A DNA stretch of 6,217 nucleotides from an uncultured Prevotella sp. (GCA_900771975.1 CAAGPV010000019.1:1-6217); one strand, 5' to 3'. Shown: positions 1-5,572, counted from the stretch's first letter. The notes: generated by a model not told the origin, from the letters alone. Numbers and translations: made by a program.

Positions 1-237
1 GAAAGCCGAAAGGCAAATATCTCGTCTTTTGTTCTTAGAGGAGGGAGCGAGGTTATGTTTTGGGAACCCCAAAACTCCTCGCTCAACCATGAGGTCGGAG
101 AAATTTTGCTCCCGATGGTCGCAGAAAGTGAGTGTACCAACTGTAAACAGTATGTCAAGTAACAAACACCCATGAACAGCGAAGCAACTTCTTTGCTAAT
201 GCCACTAAGCAGATGCAACAAAGCTATGTTCCATCTT
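1..237. other. Left flank without an assignable gene
   Basis: No gene can be assigned here. Plus-strand frames 1 and 2 stay open from the window edge to about 162 and 178, and frame 3 ends at 38 with a short tail reading KPKGKYLVFCS. One of these could be the end of a gene entering from the left, but none resembles a family I recognise and the choice of frame is undecidable. The stretch contains a strong nested hairpin (45-84), a 12-bp palindrome ACTGTAAACAGT (140-151), and a weak 7-bp stem around 179-198. I see no U-rich rho-independent terminator for the leftward operon that ends at 238. Confidence 0.4.
45..84. repeat. Nested inverted repeat, 8 bp + 8 bp stem
   Basis: The outer arms GAGCGAGG (45-52) and CCTCGCTC (77-84) are perfect complements. 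Inside them GTTTTGGG (57-64) and CCCAAAAC (68-75) form a second perfect stem around a 3-nt loop. A 4-nt/1-nt asymmetric bulge separates the two stems. Neither strand has a T-run after the structure, so a standard intrinsic terminator is unlikely. Such two-tier hairpins occur near transfer origins and recombination or regulatory sites of mobile elements. That role is inference, since no relaxase gene is visible. Confidence 0.7.
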
Positions 238-588
238 TTATTGAGCAACCATTTCTGTTGATTTTGGCAATTTACTTTTCACTAACTCATATGATTCTTT
301 TATCCAATCCTCTATCATTCTATTAGGAAAAGCCCCCTCAATAAAAATGTCGTTCCAATGTTTCTTATTCAAATGGTACGCAGGAGAAAAGGCATTGTAC
401 TCTTCCCTCAATTCCTCTCCACGTTCGGGTAGCAGCTTTACTGCAATAGTTGGTATCGGTGCTTCCAACCAAATATGCAGAAATATCTTTCCTCCTACAC
501 GGAATACCACCCAATCTTCACCATAAGGCATAGCTTCTTCTGTATCTGGCAATGATAAGCAATACTTTCTAACTTCTTCAATGTTCAT
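238..588 (-). CDS. MmcQ/YjbR family protein
   Basis: This 116-aa protein matches the MmcQ/YjbR (DUF419) family over its full length, which is normal for the family. Visible hallmarks are the N-terminal helix with LPDTEEAMPYG (residues 13-23), the strand FRVGGKIF (29-36), the conserved PAYHLNKKHW block (69-78), and the C-terminal SYELVKSKLPK (99-109). The fold is a small alpha/beta domain often called DNA-binding (CyaY-like), but a precise biochemical role is not established for the family. The ATG lies 15 nt after the stop of specificity module 3, with no strong Shine-Dalgarno sequence, so it is probably the last gene of the restriction-modification operon. Whether it affects DNA binding by that system or is a passenger cannot be told. 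Confidence 0.85.
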   Translation of the reverse strand: MNIEEVRKYCLSLPDTEEAMPYGEDWVVFRVGGKIFLHIWLEAPIPTIAVKLLPERGEELREEYNAFSPAYHLNKKHWNDIFIEGAFPNRMIEDWIKESYELVKSKLPKSTEMVAQ

Positions 589-603
589 CTTGTACTTACG
601 GTT

Positions 604-1089
604 TTATCTTTCAATGTGCCTAAGATATTCTAATATTTGCTGTTGCTCCAAATTCTGCATATATGCCTCCATATAGTCCCAATTTGGTTGGCTATTGCCA
701 TCTATAGGTAAGAGAATCTTTTGGCGTTTCAAACGTCCTGTTCCCATTTTATAGCCATATCCATATTTGGCACGTTGATTTGTTATGCACATGGATATGA
801 AAAGAGAAACATACTTGTTGTTTCTTATAGGTTTCAGCTTGCGAGTGTCGTTTCCATATAGTGCATCGTATGGATGATAAAAGCAATACCCAACAGAGCC
901 GTTTCGATTTACAGACAGGCTTCCCTTTTCCAATGTTTCGTTTTGATTGCCAACGAAATAACCGATGCCATTATTATTGGCTGTCGCCGTAACATAAGGG
1001 ATTTGCCCACTTGTACGCTCTCTTTCGTAGATGTCTTTTCCCGAAGATATTTGTGCAATTTCTTCAAGGAAGAACGCTTTCCATTTTAC
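604..1089 (-). CDS. Third target-recognition module of the specificity subunit (out of frame as sequenced)
   Basis: This is an open frame of about 161 codons homologous to Type I/BcgI-like specificity domains. It begins with WKAFFLEEIAQISSGK and contains GQIPYVTATANNNGIGYFVG, RNGSVGYCFYHPYDA, LFISMCITNQR, GYGYKMGTGRL and the closing KILLPIDG...NWDYMEAYM. SMCITNQR and KILLP closely match module 1. The frame has no ATG or GTG ahead of the domain: the nearest stop is TGA at 1107-1105, and the first candidate start is an internal TTG at 933. It is therefore readable only as a fusion to module 2, when the G7 tract at 1089-1095 becomes G8 (junction M-G-G-V-K-W-K). It ends at TAA 606-604. This is best seen as a silent, switchable domain rather than a decayed gene, since the coding frame is intact. 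A fixed frameshift is the alternative. Confidence 0.75.
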   Translation of the reverse strand, partial: VKWKAFFLEEIAQISSGKDIYERERTSGQIPYVTATANNNGIGYFVGNQNETLEKGSLSVNRNGSVGYCFYHPYDALYGNDTRKLKPIRNNKYVSLFISMCITNQRAKYGYGYKMGTGRLKRQKILLPIDGNSQPNWDYMEAYMQNLEQQQILEYLRHIER

Positions 1090-1622
1090 CCCCCCATTTT
1101 GTTCTCATTGGCGTTCAAGCGCTTCTTGAAAACCTTTAGAGTTGTTTTGAGTATATCAGCTTCTACCTCTTGCATGAACGAGGACATGAAATCGAAATCT
1201 ATTTCACCCTTATCATTAATGGGGAGTAATATCTTTTCTCGCTTTATACGCTCGTCATTTATTTCTCTGTTGAAACTGTACTTCTCCGACAAACGGTTGA
1301 TTATTGGCACCATGAAGAGGTAGGCATATTTATCCAATCCCTTACGTTTAAGCTGAGTAACATGGTCACTTGCCACAAACTCGTATTGATGGAAGAATGC
1401 ACTACCAACACTACCACTATTGGCAATGGTTATGCAATCCTCGAACTTTCTTACGCTGCCCTCGTTGCCGACAAATCCATCCACGCCATTGTTGAGTGCC
1501 GTGGATGATACGTATGGAACTGTACCTTCTGTGTGGTCTGCCTTTTTGAGACGTTTGCCACGCTGTATTTCTGTGAATACTTCTGTAAAACTAAAAGGTT
1601 TCCATTGAGAGCGGAGCAGTTT
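1086..1622 (-). CDS. Second target-recognition module of the specificity subunit (out of frame as sequenced)
   Basis: This open frame of 178 codons encodes another specificity domain: WKPFSFTEVFTEIQRGKR, then VPYVSSTALNNGVDGFVG, NSGSVGSAFFHQYEF, a region ending in RIKREKILLP, and a helical tail FDFMSSFMQEVEADI. It corresponds module for module to its two neighbours. In its own frame a TAG (1634-1632) sits directly before the G9 tract, and no ATG or GTG occurs until Met at 1484, inside the domain, so independent translation would lack the N-terminal third. It becomes fused to module 1 if the tract is 8 or 11 Gs (junction G-G-G-K-L-L-R-S-Q-W-K), giving 363 aa in total, close to the size of the two-domain BcgI B subunit. 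It ends in M-G-G-TAA, formed by the second G tract. Confidence 0.8.
   Translation of the reverse strand, partial: KLLRSQWKPFSFTEVFTEIQRGKRLKKADHTEGTVPYVSSTALNNGVDGFVGNEGSVRKFEDCITIANSGSVGSAFFHQYEFVASDHVTQLKRKGLDKYAYLFMVPIINRLSEKYSFNREINDERIKREKILLPINDKGEIDFDFMSSFMQEVEADILKTTLKVFKKRLNANENKMGG
1089..1095 (-). repeat. G7 homopolymer at the module 2/module 3 junction (candidate phase switch)
   Basis: Seven consecutive Gs on the coding strand (Cs on the plus strand) sit within ATG-GGG-GGG-TAA, so the current length stops translation right after module 2. Adding one G converts the stop to GTA-AAA and continues in frame through all of module 3. G9 leads to a stop within about eight codons. Slipped-strand mispairing at poly-G tracts is an established phase-variation mechanism. 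Activity here is inferred from placement and frame. Confidence 0.7.
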
Positions 1623-2178
1623 ACCCCCCCCCTAAAATTTCTTTGTGTATCAGTCGCTTGCATAATTTCTCTACTGCTGGTTTCAATAATAATGTTTCTT
1701 TTCGATGCATGTATTCCTCCATGAACTGCCAATCAGGATTTGTGCAATCAGCAGCAAGAGGAAGCATAATTTTAAAGGCTCTTAATCTGTTACCGTTTAT
1801 TGAATACCCATGTCCAAAGCGTTCCCTTTGCTTTGTTATACACATTGAGACAAACAGCAAATGGTATTTATTCAAATCACTCTTGGGTATCAATGCGGAA
1901 ACATGACTATCCAAAGCCATAGAGGTAGGTTGGTAGTAAGCTATTCCTGCACCACCATCTCCATCGTTATTCAATGTCAGAATATCACCTCGAAAGATTT
2001 TCTTTTGTTCCTTTGATACGAAGCCTTTATAACCATTGTCTGTCTTTTTGGCAGAGACCAAAGGTAAAGTTCCTGTCGTCAAAGATGCCATATTATTTTG
2101 GTTTCCCTTTTCAAAGTCAAAGAAATCTGAAAGATAGAAATCTTTCCAATCTTTATTTTTGAGTGATAGCTTATCCAT
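1621..2178 (-). CDS. Specificity (S) subunit, module 1, the expressed target-recognition domain
   Basis: This 185-aa protein gives DNA sequence specificity to the upstream nuclease-methyltransferase. It is a single recognition domain of the Type I HsdS/BcgI-B kind: WKDFYLSDFFDFEKG (11-25), LPLVSAKKTDNGYKGFV (38-54), GDILTLNNDGDGGAGIAYYQ (64-83), SMCITKQRERFGHGY (111-125), KIMLP (136-140), then a helical tail to E180 and I-L-G-G-G at the C terminus. I chose the ATG at 2178 over the upstream 2217 because AAGGAGGTG lies just before it. That Shine-Dalgarno sequence sits inside the end of the methyltransferase gene, and the two genes overlap by 8 nt, implying translational coupling. Two-domain S subunits are about twice this length. 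The protein stops here because the G9 tract is followed in frame by TAA. A single-domain S protein could work as a dimer on a palindromic site, as reported for truncated HsdS proteins. Confidence 0.85.
   Translation of the reverse strand: MDKLSLKNKDWKDFYLSDFFDFEKGNQNNMASLTTGTLPLVSAKKTDNGYKGFVSKEQKKIFRGDILTLNNDGDGGAGIAYYQPTSMALDSHVSALIPKSDLNKYHLLFVSMCITKQRERFGHGYSINGNRLRAFKIMLPLAADCTNPDWQFMEEYMHRKETLLLKPAVEKLCKRLIHKEILGGG
1624..1632 (-). repeat. G9 homopolymer at the module 1/module 2 junction (candidate phase switch)
   Basis: Nine Gs on the coding strand occur as TTA-GGG-GGG-GGG-TAA. Tract length decides the product: G9 ends after module 1 (185 aa); G8 or G11 turns the stop into GGT-AAA-CTG and reads in frame through module 2; G10 runs into the third frame and stops at 1451, giving a 242-aa protein with an unrelated tail. 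The tract also encodes a tri-glycine linker between domains. It is the longest homopolymer inside any of the genes here. Confidence 0.8.
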
Positions 2179-4066
2179 TCGCCACCTCCTTTTCTTCAAA
2201 CAAGTAACCTCGTCCATGAGTAATCATGTTAAACTCAAATGTCAGATAGTCAGCCATTGTCTTTTCAAAGTCTTCATCTGATGGTATCTCTTCGTTGAAA
2301 TAGTAAAACGAGTGCAGCCATTCGTCATCTGCTTCAATGGTGCTACGCACAATAAAAGAGTTTGGTGCAGTCTTGCCTTGAAACCAACAATCAAGCAGGT
2401 ATTTCTTTCTCTCGGCAGCTCTATCTGTTGGCATCAATCCAACATGGGCAAAGACTTCATAACCATCATCTTTGAAATCGACAAACTTCACTAACTTATC
2501 CTTTGGGTGTGGTTGATGCGCTGTAAATACGGCTATCACAGGATTTGTTCCTACGCCATAGAACGTATCTGTATTAAGCGTTATAACACCCTCAAGCGTA
2601 TGGTTATCGAGAATATACTGTTTGTCGATTTTGTCTTCTTTCGTTTTGCCGACCATTGTGCTTTGTGGAACTATGACAACACAACGAGCACCATCACCTA
2701 CGCAATCCAACAAGTGACAGATGAATTTCAACTCCGTCAAGTGTGCCGTGCTTTTTGTCTTTCCTTGTGAATACGGTGGGTTCATCAAACCAACGGTAAA
2801 GCCTTTCTTGTACATGTCTTCTGATTTTTGCTTCAAGAAGTCTGCACAGATGAGATTGCTCTTTCCGTCACCACGCAGAATCATGTTGGTTGTGGCAATG
2901 GAAAACATATCGTCACGCAACTCTATACCGTGAAGATTGTTTCTTCTGATGTTTTCCTTGTCTTCCTCTTTTGCCTGTGTCAGCATTCTGTGCATGGCAG
3001 CTATCAAGAAGCCACCTGTTCCGCAGCAAGGGTCAAGCACCTTGTCGGTAGGCTTGATTTCAGCCAATTCTGTAAACAATTCGGTTATGTGCTTTGGAGT
3101 AAGAACTACGCCAAGTGTTTGCCCATCGCCACCACTATAACTGATGAACTCTCCATAGAAACGACCAAGTACGTCTTCTGGTGAGTTGTTGCAAATGGCA
3201 GTTAGAATATTTGAGTGCAAGTATTCCGCAAAGTAGCGCAAAGGGGATTTGCCCAATCGCTCATCCTTTTCAGACAACACAGGTCTATTGATGATGAGGT
3301 TAAATTGGTCTATAACCCTTTTCTTTTTCACCTGTGGCTCAACCTTTACTCTTTCCATGTGTGCGGACATGGCATCAAATATCTTTTGACCATCAGTTTT
3401 GATAGAATCCCCTGTCAGATTCTCTGTTGAGAAATCCTTTTCTTCTAATGCCAAAAGAATAGCAGATACGACCAAAGGTTTCTCGCTATCTCCGAGTTGT
3501 CCATAGTTGCGCAAATCCTCATGCAAAGTCTTTGCACGGCTAAGAATGGTTTTCAGTTCAACACGTTCAATACTTTCGTTACCGCAAATAATCTCATTGT
3601 AGTAACGCTCTATATTTTCGGTCGAGAATTGACTGAAGTCCTTGACCTTTGGAAGAATTTTGTAACCTGTAGGACTAACGTAAATAGGACGAATAACAAT
3701 GCGCTTCTCGTCTGTTCCCGAACAACCAAAGGCAATGACTTTCTTGAAGTTTGTGTTTTGAATGATACTGAGCGCATAATGCAGCGCACCATTCTCCGCA
3801 TACTTGGTTACGCTTGAAGTATCCATCAGCAAAGTTTCATTATCTTTCAAGTACTTTGCCTGGTCCTCAACCTTTGCCTTATCTTCTATTACGATAACAA
3901 AGTCACCCGATATTGCCAAGTATTCAGGAAAGCCTTTCTTTCCTGTACCACGTTTAGAGACCATAGCCTTGTTGATTTCCTCAATAGGGCATGACTCTGC
4001 GTAGTGCTCTATACTTGAAGCATCGAGCAGCTTTGATATAATGAGGTCTGTTGTCTTTTCTGTCAT
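2171..4066 (-). CDS. Type IIB/IIG (BcgI-A-like) restriction nuclease fused to an N6-adenine DNA methyltransferase
   Basis: This 631-aa protein combines cleavage and modification. The N terminus carries P47-E48, twelve residues, then E61-D-K63, the PE...ExK pattern expected of the PD-(D/E)xK nuclease at the start of BcgI-type A subunits. A helical connector follows (about 150-300). The methyltransferase domain then shows TPKHITELF (323-331), the AdoMet-binding motif I VLDPCCGTGGF (343-353), a motif II acidic IELRDD (381-386), and catalytic NPPY (429-432), typical of gamma-class adenine methylases (N6_Mtase family). Length is close to BcgI A (about 640 aa). There is no separate hsdR in the window, which fits a self-contained enzyme. 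DNA recognition would come from the overlapping S gene downstream. The start lies 24 nt after the antitoxin stop without a promoter of its own, so it should be co-transcribed. A Type I HsdM is the alternative, but the N-terminal nuclease motif argues against it. Confidence 0.87.
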   Translation of the reverse strand: MTEKTTDLIISKLLDASSIEHYAESCPIEEINKAMVSKRGTGKKGFPEYLAISGDFVIVIEDKAKVEDQAKYLKDNETLLMDTSSVTKYAENGALHYALSIIQNTNFKKVIAFGCSGTDEKRIVIRPIYVSPTGYKILPKVKDFSQFSTENIERYYNEIICGNESIERVELKTILSRAKTLHEDLRNYGQLGDSEKPLVVSAILLALEEKDFSTENLTGDSIKTDGQKIFDAMSAHMERVKVEPQVKKKRVIDQFNLIINRPVLSEKDERLGKSPLRYFAEYLHSNILTAICNNSPEDVLGRFYGEFISYSGGDGQTLGVVLTPKHITELFTELAEIKPTDKVLDPCCGTGGFLIAAMHRMLTQAKEEDKENIRRNNLHGIELRDDMFSIATTNMILRGDGKSNLICADFLKQKSEDMYKKGFTVGLMNPPYSQGKTKSTAHLTELKFICHLLDCVGDGARCVVIVPQSTMVGKTKEDKIDKQYILDNHTLEGVITLNTDTFYGVGTNPVIAVFTAHQPHPKDKLVKFVDFKDDGYEVFAHVGLMPTDRAAERKKYLLDCWFQGKTAPNSFIVRSTIEADDEWLHSFYYFNEEIPSDEDFEKTMADYLTFEFNMITHGRGYLFEEKEVANG

Positions 4067-4090
4067 TTTTATACCATAGATAATTGGATT

Positions 4091-4420
4091 TTACCACAAT
4101 GCAACTTTACCTGCTATACCTAAGTCAATCGTTGCAGTAACTACACCCAGTGCTTTGAACACTCTCCTCATGGTTGGAATAGTGATACTATAACCTCTTT
4201 CCAATCGAGAAATCTGTGCTCTTTTCACGCCAATACGCTCACCAAGTTGTTCTTGTGTCAAGTTCTGTTCTATACGAGCTTTCTTGATGGCTTCGCCTAA
4301 TCTATAGGCATGTAAAGCTCCATCCACATCACTCTCAAAAGCATCACGTTTTGGTGTGCCTACTTTACCGAAATGCTTGTCAAGCACATCGTCCAATGGG
4401 GTAAGATTCATCTGTGCCAT
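4091..4420 (-). CDS. XRE-family antitoxin/regulator (HigA-like)
   Basis: This protein (109 aa from the ATG at 4420) has a Cro/C1-type helix-turn-helix at about residues 42-93. It reads IKKARIEQNLTQEQLGERIG followed by the recognition helix region RAQISRLERG and then IPTMRRVFKALG. An acidic N-terminal segment precedes it and a short C-terminal tail GIAGKVALW follows. A GTG at 4426 would overlap the toxin stop by 4 nt (GTGA). The ATG two codons later is equally well placed, and I prefer it. Toxin-first order with the antitoxin second is typical of HigBA systems. The likely role is to neutralise the toxin and repress the shared promoter. Because it sits directly ahead of the restriction-modification genes it could also set their expression, like a C protein. 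That is inference. Confidence 0.88.
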   Translation of the reverse strand: MAQMNLTPLDDVLDKHFGKVGTPKRDAFESDVDGALHAYRLGEAIKKARIEQNLTQEQLGERIGVKRAQISRLERGYSITIPTMRRVFKALGVVTATIDLGIAGKVALW

Positions 4421-4422
4421 AA

Positions 4423-4761
4423 TCACTTGTTTTTGAAATATTCTCTTCTTATTGCTTCTGCTTTTGCTATCTCCTTGCTTGGTGTCTTCTGAGTTTTCTT
4501 GATAATGCCGTGGGTGGCAATTACCAATGTTTCTTTATCCTTGTCCCAAAAAGCAAACAAGCGATAAGCAGTTTTGTTATACAATGTACGAAATTCCCAT
4601 ATCTCCGAGTTTTCCAACTTCTTGAAGAGTTCTTTGTTGCGTTCTCCACCTGCAACACGCTTGATGTTGTAGTAAATCTTGTAAGATACCGCTTCGGGTA
4701 AACTCTCAATAAAGTTCTGTGCCTCGTCTGTCAAGACAAGTTTGAAGATATTTTGCGCCAT
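4423..4761 (-). CDS. RelE/HigB-type toxin (phage Gp49-like)
   Basis: This protein (112 aa from the ATG at 4761) belongs to the HigB/Gp49 branch of the RelE superfamily, whose members are mRNA interferases acting on or near the ribosome. Family features include the N-terminal strand IFKLVLTDEA, EIWEFRTLYN (53-62), YRLFAFWDKDKETLVIATHG (66-85), and the diagnostic IIKKTQKTP (86-94) followed by a helix with REYF near the end. An ATG eight codons upstream (4785) is unlikely because the -7 promoter box TACCTTTG (4780-4773) lies between it and 4761, so transcription starts after it. The leader is therefore very short. It is the first gene of the operon and overlaps or abuts the antitoxin. Confidence 0.87.
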   Translation of the reverse strand: MAQNIFKLVLTDEAQNFIESLPEAVSYKIYYNIKRVAGGERNKELFKKLENSEIWEFRTLYNKTAYRLFAFWDKDKETLVIATHGIIKKTQKTPSKEIAKAEAIRREYFKNK

Positions 4762-4772
4762 ACATTTTTGTA

Positions 4773-4805
4773 CAAAGGTAAGCATATTGTTTCATAAAGA
4801 AGAAA
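4773..4805 (-). promoter_or_regulatory. Promoter of the toxin-antitoxin/restriction-modification operon
   Basis: On the minus strand the Bacteroidetes -7 consensus TAnnTTTG is matched by TACCTTTG (4780-4773). With 21 nt between, a -33-like TTTC lies at 4805-4802. Transcription should begin only a few nucleotides before the toxin ATG at 4761. This is the only consensus promoter I see ahead of the leftward genes, and gene gaps downstream are too short for others. Confidence 0.6.
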
Positions 4806-4809
4806 CAAT
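4786..4809. promoter_or_regulatory. Candidate antitoxin operator (inverted repeat)
   Basis: ATTGTTTC (4786-4793) and GAAACAAT (4802-4809) are perfect 8-bp inverted arms separated by 8 nt. They cover the spacer and -33 element of the toxin promoter. XRE antitoxins usually bind palindromes overlapping their own promoter, so repression by the HigA-like protein is the natural reading. Confidence 0.6.
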
Positions 4810-4930
4810 GACCATTTAAATATAATCTACAGCTCTTTTTTAACATTTTGGCGATAGATAATTGCGTATAAGAAACTTGCAAACCTCGTAGAACATCTAA
4901 CTGAAAATAAAATCTAAAAAATGAATGAGA

Positions 4931-4963
4931 TTGCCGTTTATCCACATAAAACTTGTATCTTTG
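4931..4963 (+). promoter_or_regulatory. Candidate rightward promoter, divergent to the operon
   Basis: TATCTTTG (4956-4963) matches the Bacteroidetes -7 consensus, with TTGC at 4931-4934 after a 21-nt spacer as a weak -33. It faces away from the toxin promoter about 150 bp to the left. No substantial gene follows directly, only very short reading frames of 15 and 23 codons, so it may drive a leader or an untranslated RNA. Confidence 0.45.
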
Positions 4964-5007
4964 CCCTCGAAAAGAGTTGTTTGACGAGCAAAGCAAACTT
5001 ATGTATT

Positions 5008-5079
5008 ATGCAGAAGTTAGAACCGTTGCTAAATCATTACCTCTATAGAGGTGGAACACTCGTAAATCGCTCATTTTAA
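5008..5079 (+). CDS. Possible 23-codon leader peptide
   Basis: An ATG at 5008 opens a 23-codon frame (MQKLEPLLNHYLYRGGTLVN and three more) ending in TAA. It lies about 45 nt after the candidate promoter at 4931-4963 and spans the 14-bp palindrome at 5039-5052. An overlapping ATG at 5001 gives 15 codons in another frame. I do not recognise either. The arrangement of promoter, short peptide and hairpin would suit an attenuator, but the evidence is thin and chance is quite possible. Confidence 0.2.
   Translation: MQKLEPLLNHYLYRGGTLVNRSF
5039..5052. repeat. Perfect 14-bp palindrome
   Basis: ACCTCTATAGAGGT is fully self-complementary. It lies about 75 bp downstream of the candidate promoter at 4931-4963. 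Length and symmetry suit a small dimeric DNA-binding protein or a short stem, but no partner is identified. Confidence 0.5.
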
Positions 5080-5164
5080 GCTGTTAGGCAGAATTTAGCC
5101 GAATTTTTCGGAAAAATACTACCCAACGGTGTGGAGATTTTTTCGAAAACCGAAGGCTCGACCT

Positions 5165-5195
5165 TTTATTTCCAAAGCCCGCTGCCATACCTTTG
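5165..5195 (+). promoter_or_regulatory. Candidate rightward promoter
   Basis: TACCTTTG (5188-5195) is an exact match to the -7 pattern TAnnTTTG, preceded after 19 nt by TTTA (5165-5168) as a partial -33. It would transcribe the hairpin-rich stretch to its right. Confidence 0.4.
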
Positions 5196-5419
5196 CACCT
5201 GCACGATAACGGTTGATGCCAAAAGGAAAGACCATGTGGAGGAAAGAAAATCAGAGCGGCAAATGAAAATAGAAACTTCACGGAAGTTTTTGGACTGTAC
5301 GATTATCGCATACTCATTTCTGAGAAATGGATACAACGTCGTCTTACAAACGTCTTGAAAAATGGAAATCGCATACAAAAATGGCACAGCCATCAGAGAA
5401 ATTCCGATGAAAGAATAGT

Positions 5420-5572
5420 ATGGCTTGTCCATGCTTCTTGCATCGGGTTTTCTCCAAGGCTGTGCAGCCAAGCATGAAAGTGGTCGTTGAGGTTTACATC
5501 AATGACTTCTTTCTTGCGGTGGAGTATGCAAACAAAATGGTACGGCAAATCAAGGAATGGTGTTTCTTTTGA
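5420..5572 (+). CDS. Doubtful 50-aa reading frame
   Basis: ATG at 5420 to TGA at 5572 gives 50 residues beginning MACPCFLHRVF and ending MVRQIKEWCFF, with three cysteines and a mostly hydrophobic, basic composition. An alternative internal Met lies at codon 19. No Shine-Dalgarno sequence or domain is seen, and the opposite strand is also open over the same bases. Included because the middle part (VVVEVYINDFFLAVEYANKM) reads like a real strand-helix segment. Function unknown. Confidence 0.2.
   Translation: MACPCFLHRVFSKAVQPSMKVVVEVYINDFFLAVEYANKMVRQIKEWCFF

Noticed and set aside
1..162. Open frame from the window edge considered as the C terminus of a plus-strand gene
   Set aside because: Two frames are open equally far, the nested hairpin lies inside, and neither translation resembles a known protein.
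874..1323. 149-codon open frame on the plus strand opposite modules 2 and 3
   Set aside because: It is antisense to clear specificity-domain coding sequence, shows no motif, and its composition looks like a complement artefact.
604..1622. Modules 2 and 3 as ordinary frameshift pseudogene remnants
   Set aside because: Both keep long intact frames with full domain motifs, and both breaks fall exactly in G homopolymers followed by TAA, which random decay would rarely produce twice.
1451..1732. 93-codon frame on the minus strand crossing the G9 tract
   Set aside because: It is the third reading frame over modules 1 and 2, with no domain resemblance. It matters only as the out-of-frame tail made if the tract were G10.
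4762..4785. Upstream ATG at 4785 as the toxin start
   Set aside because: It lies upstream of the -7 box TACCTTTG (4780-4773), so it would not be on the transcript. The ATG at 4761 also gives a normal family N terminus.
5166..5471. 101-codon minus-strand frame with hydrophobic stretches
   Set aside because: No start context or recognisable domain. It runs opposite a candidate promoter and through hairpin-rich DNA, so it is more likely chance.
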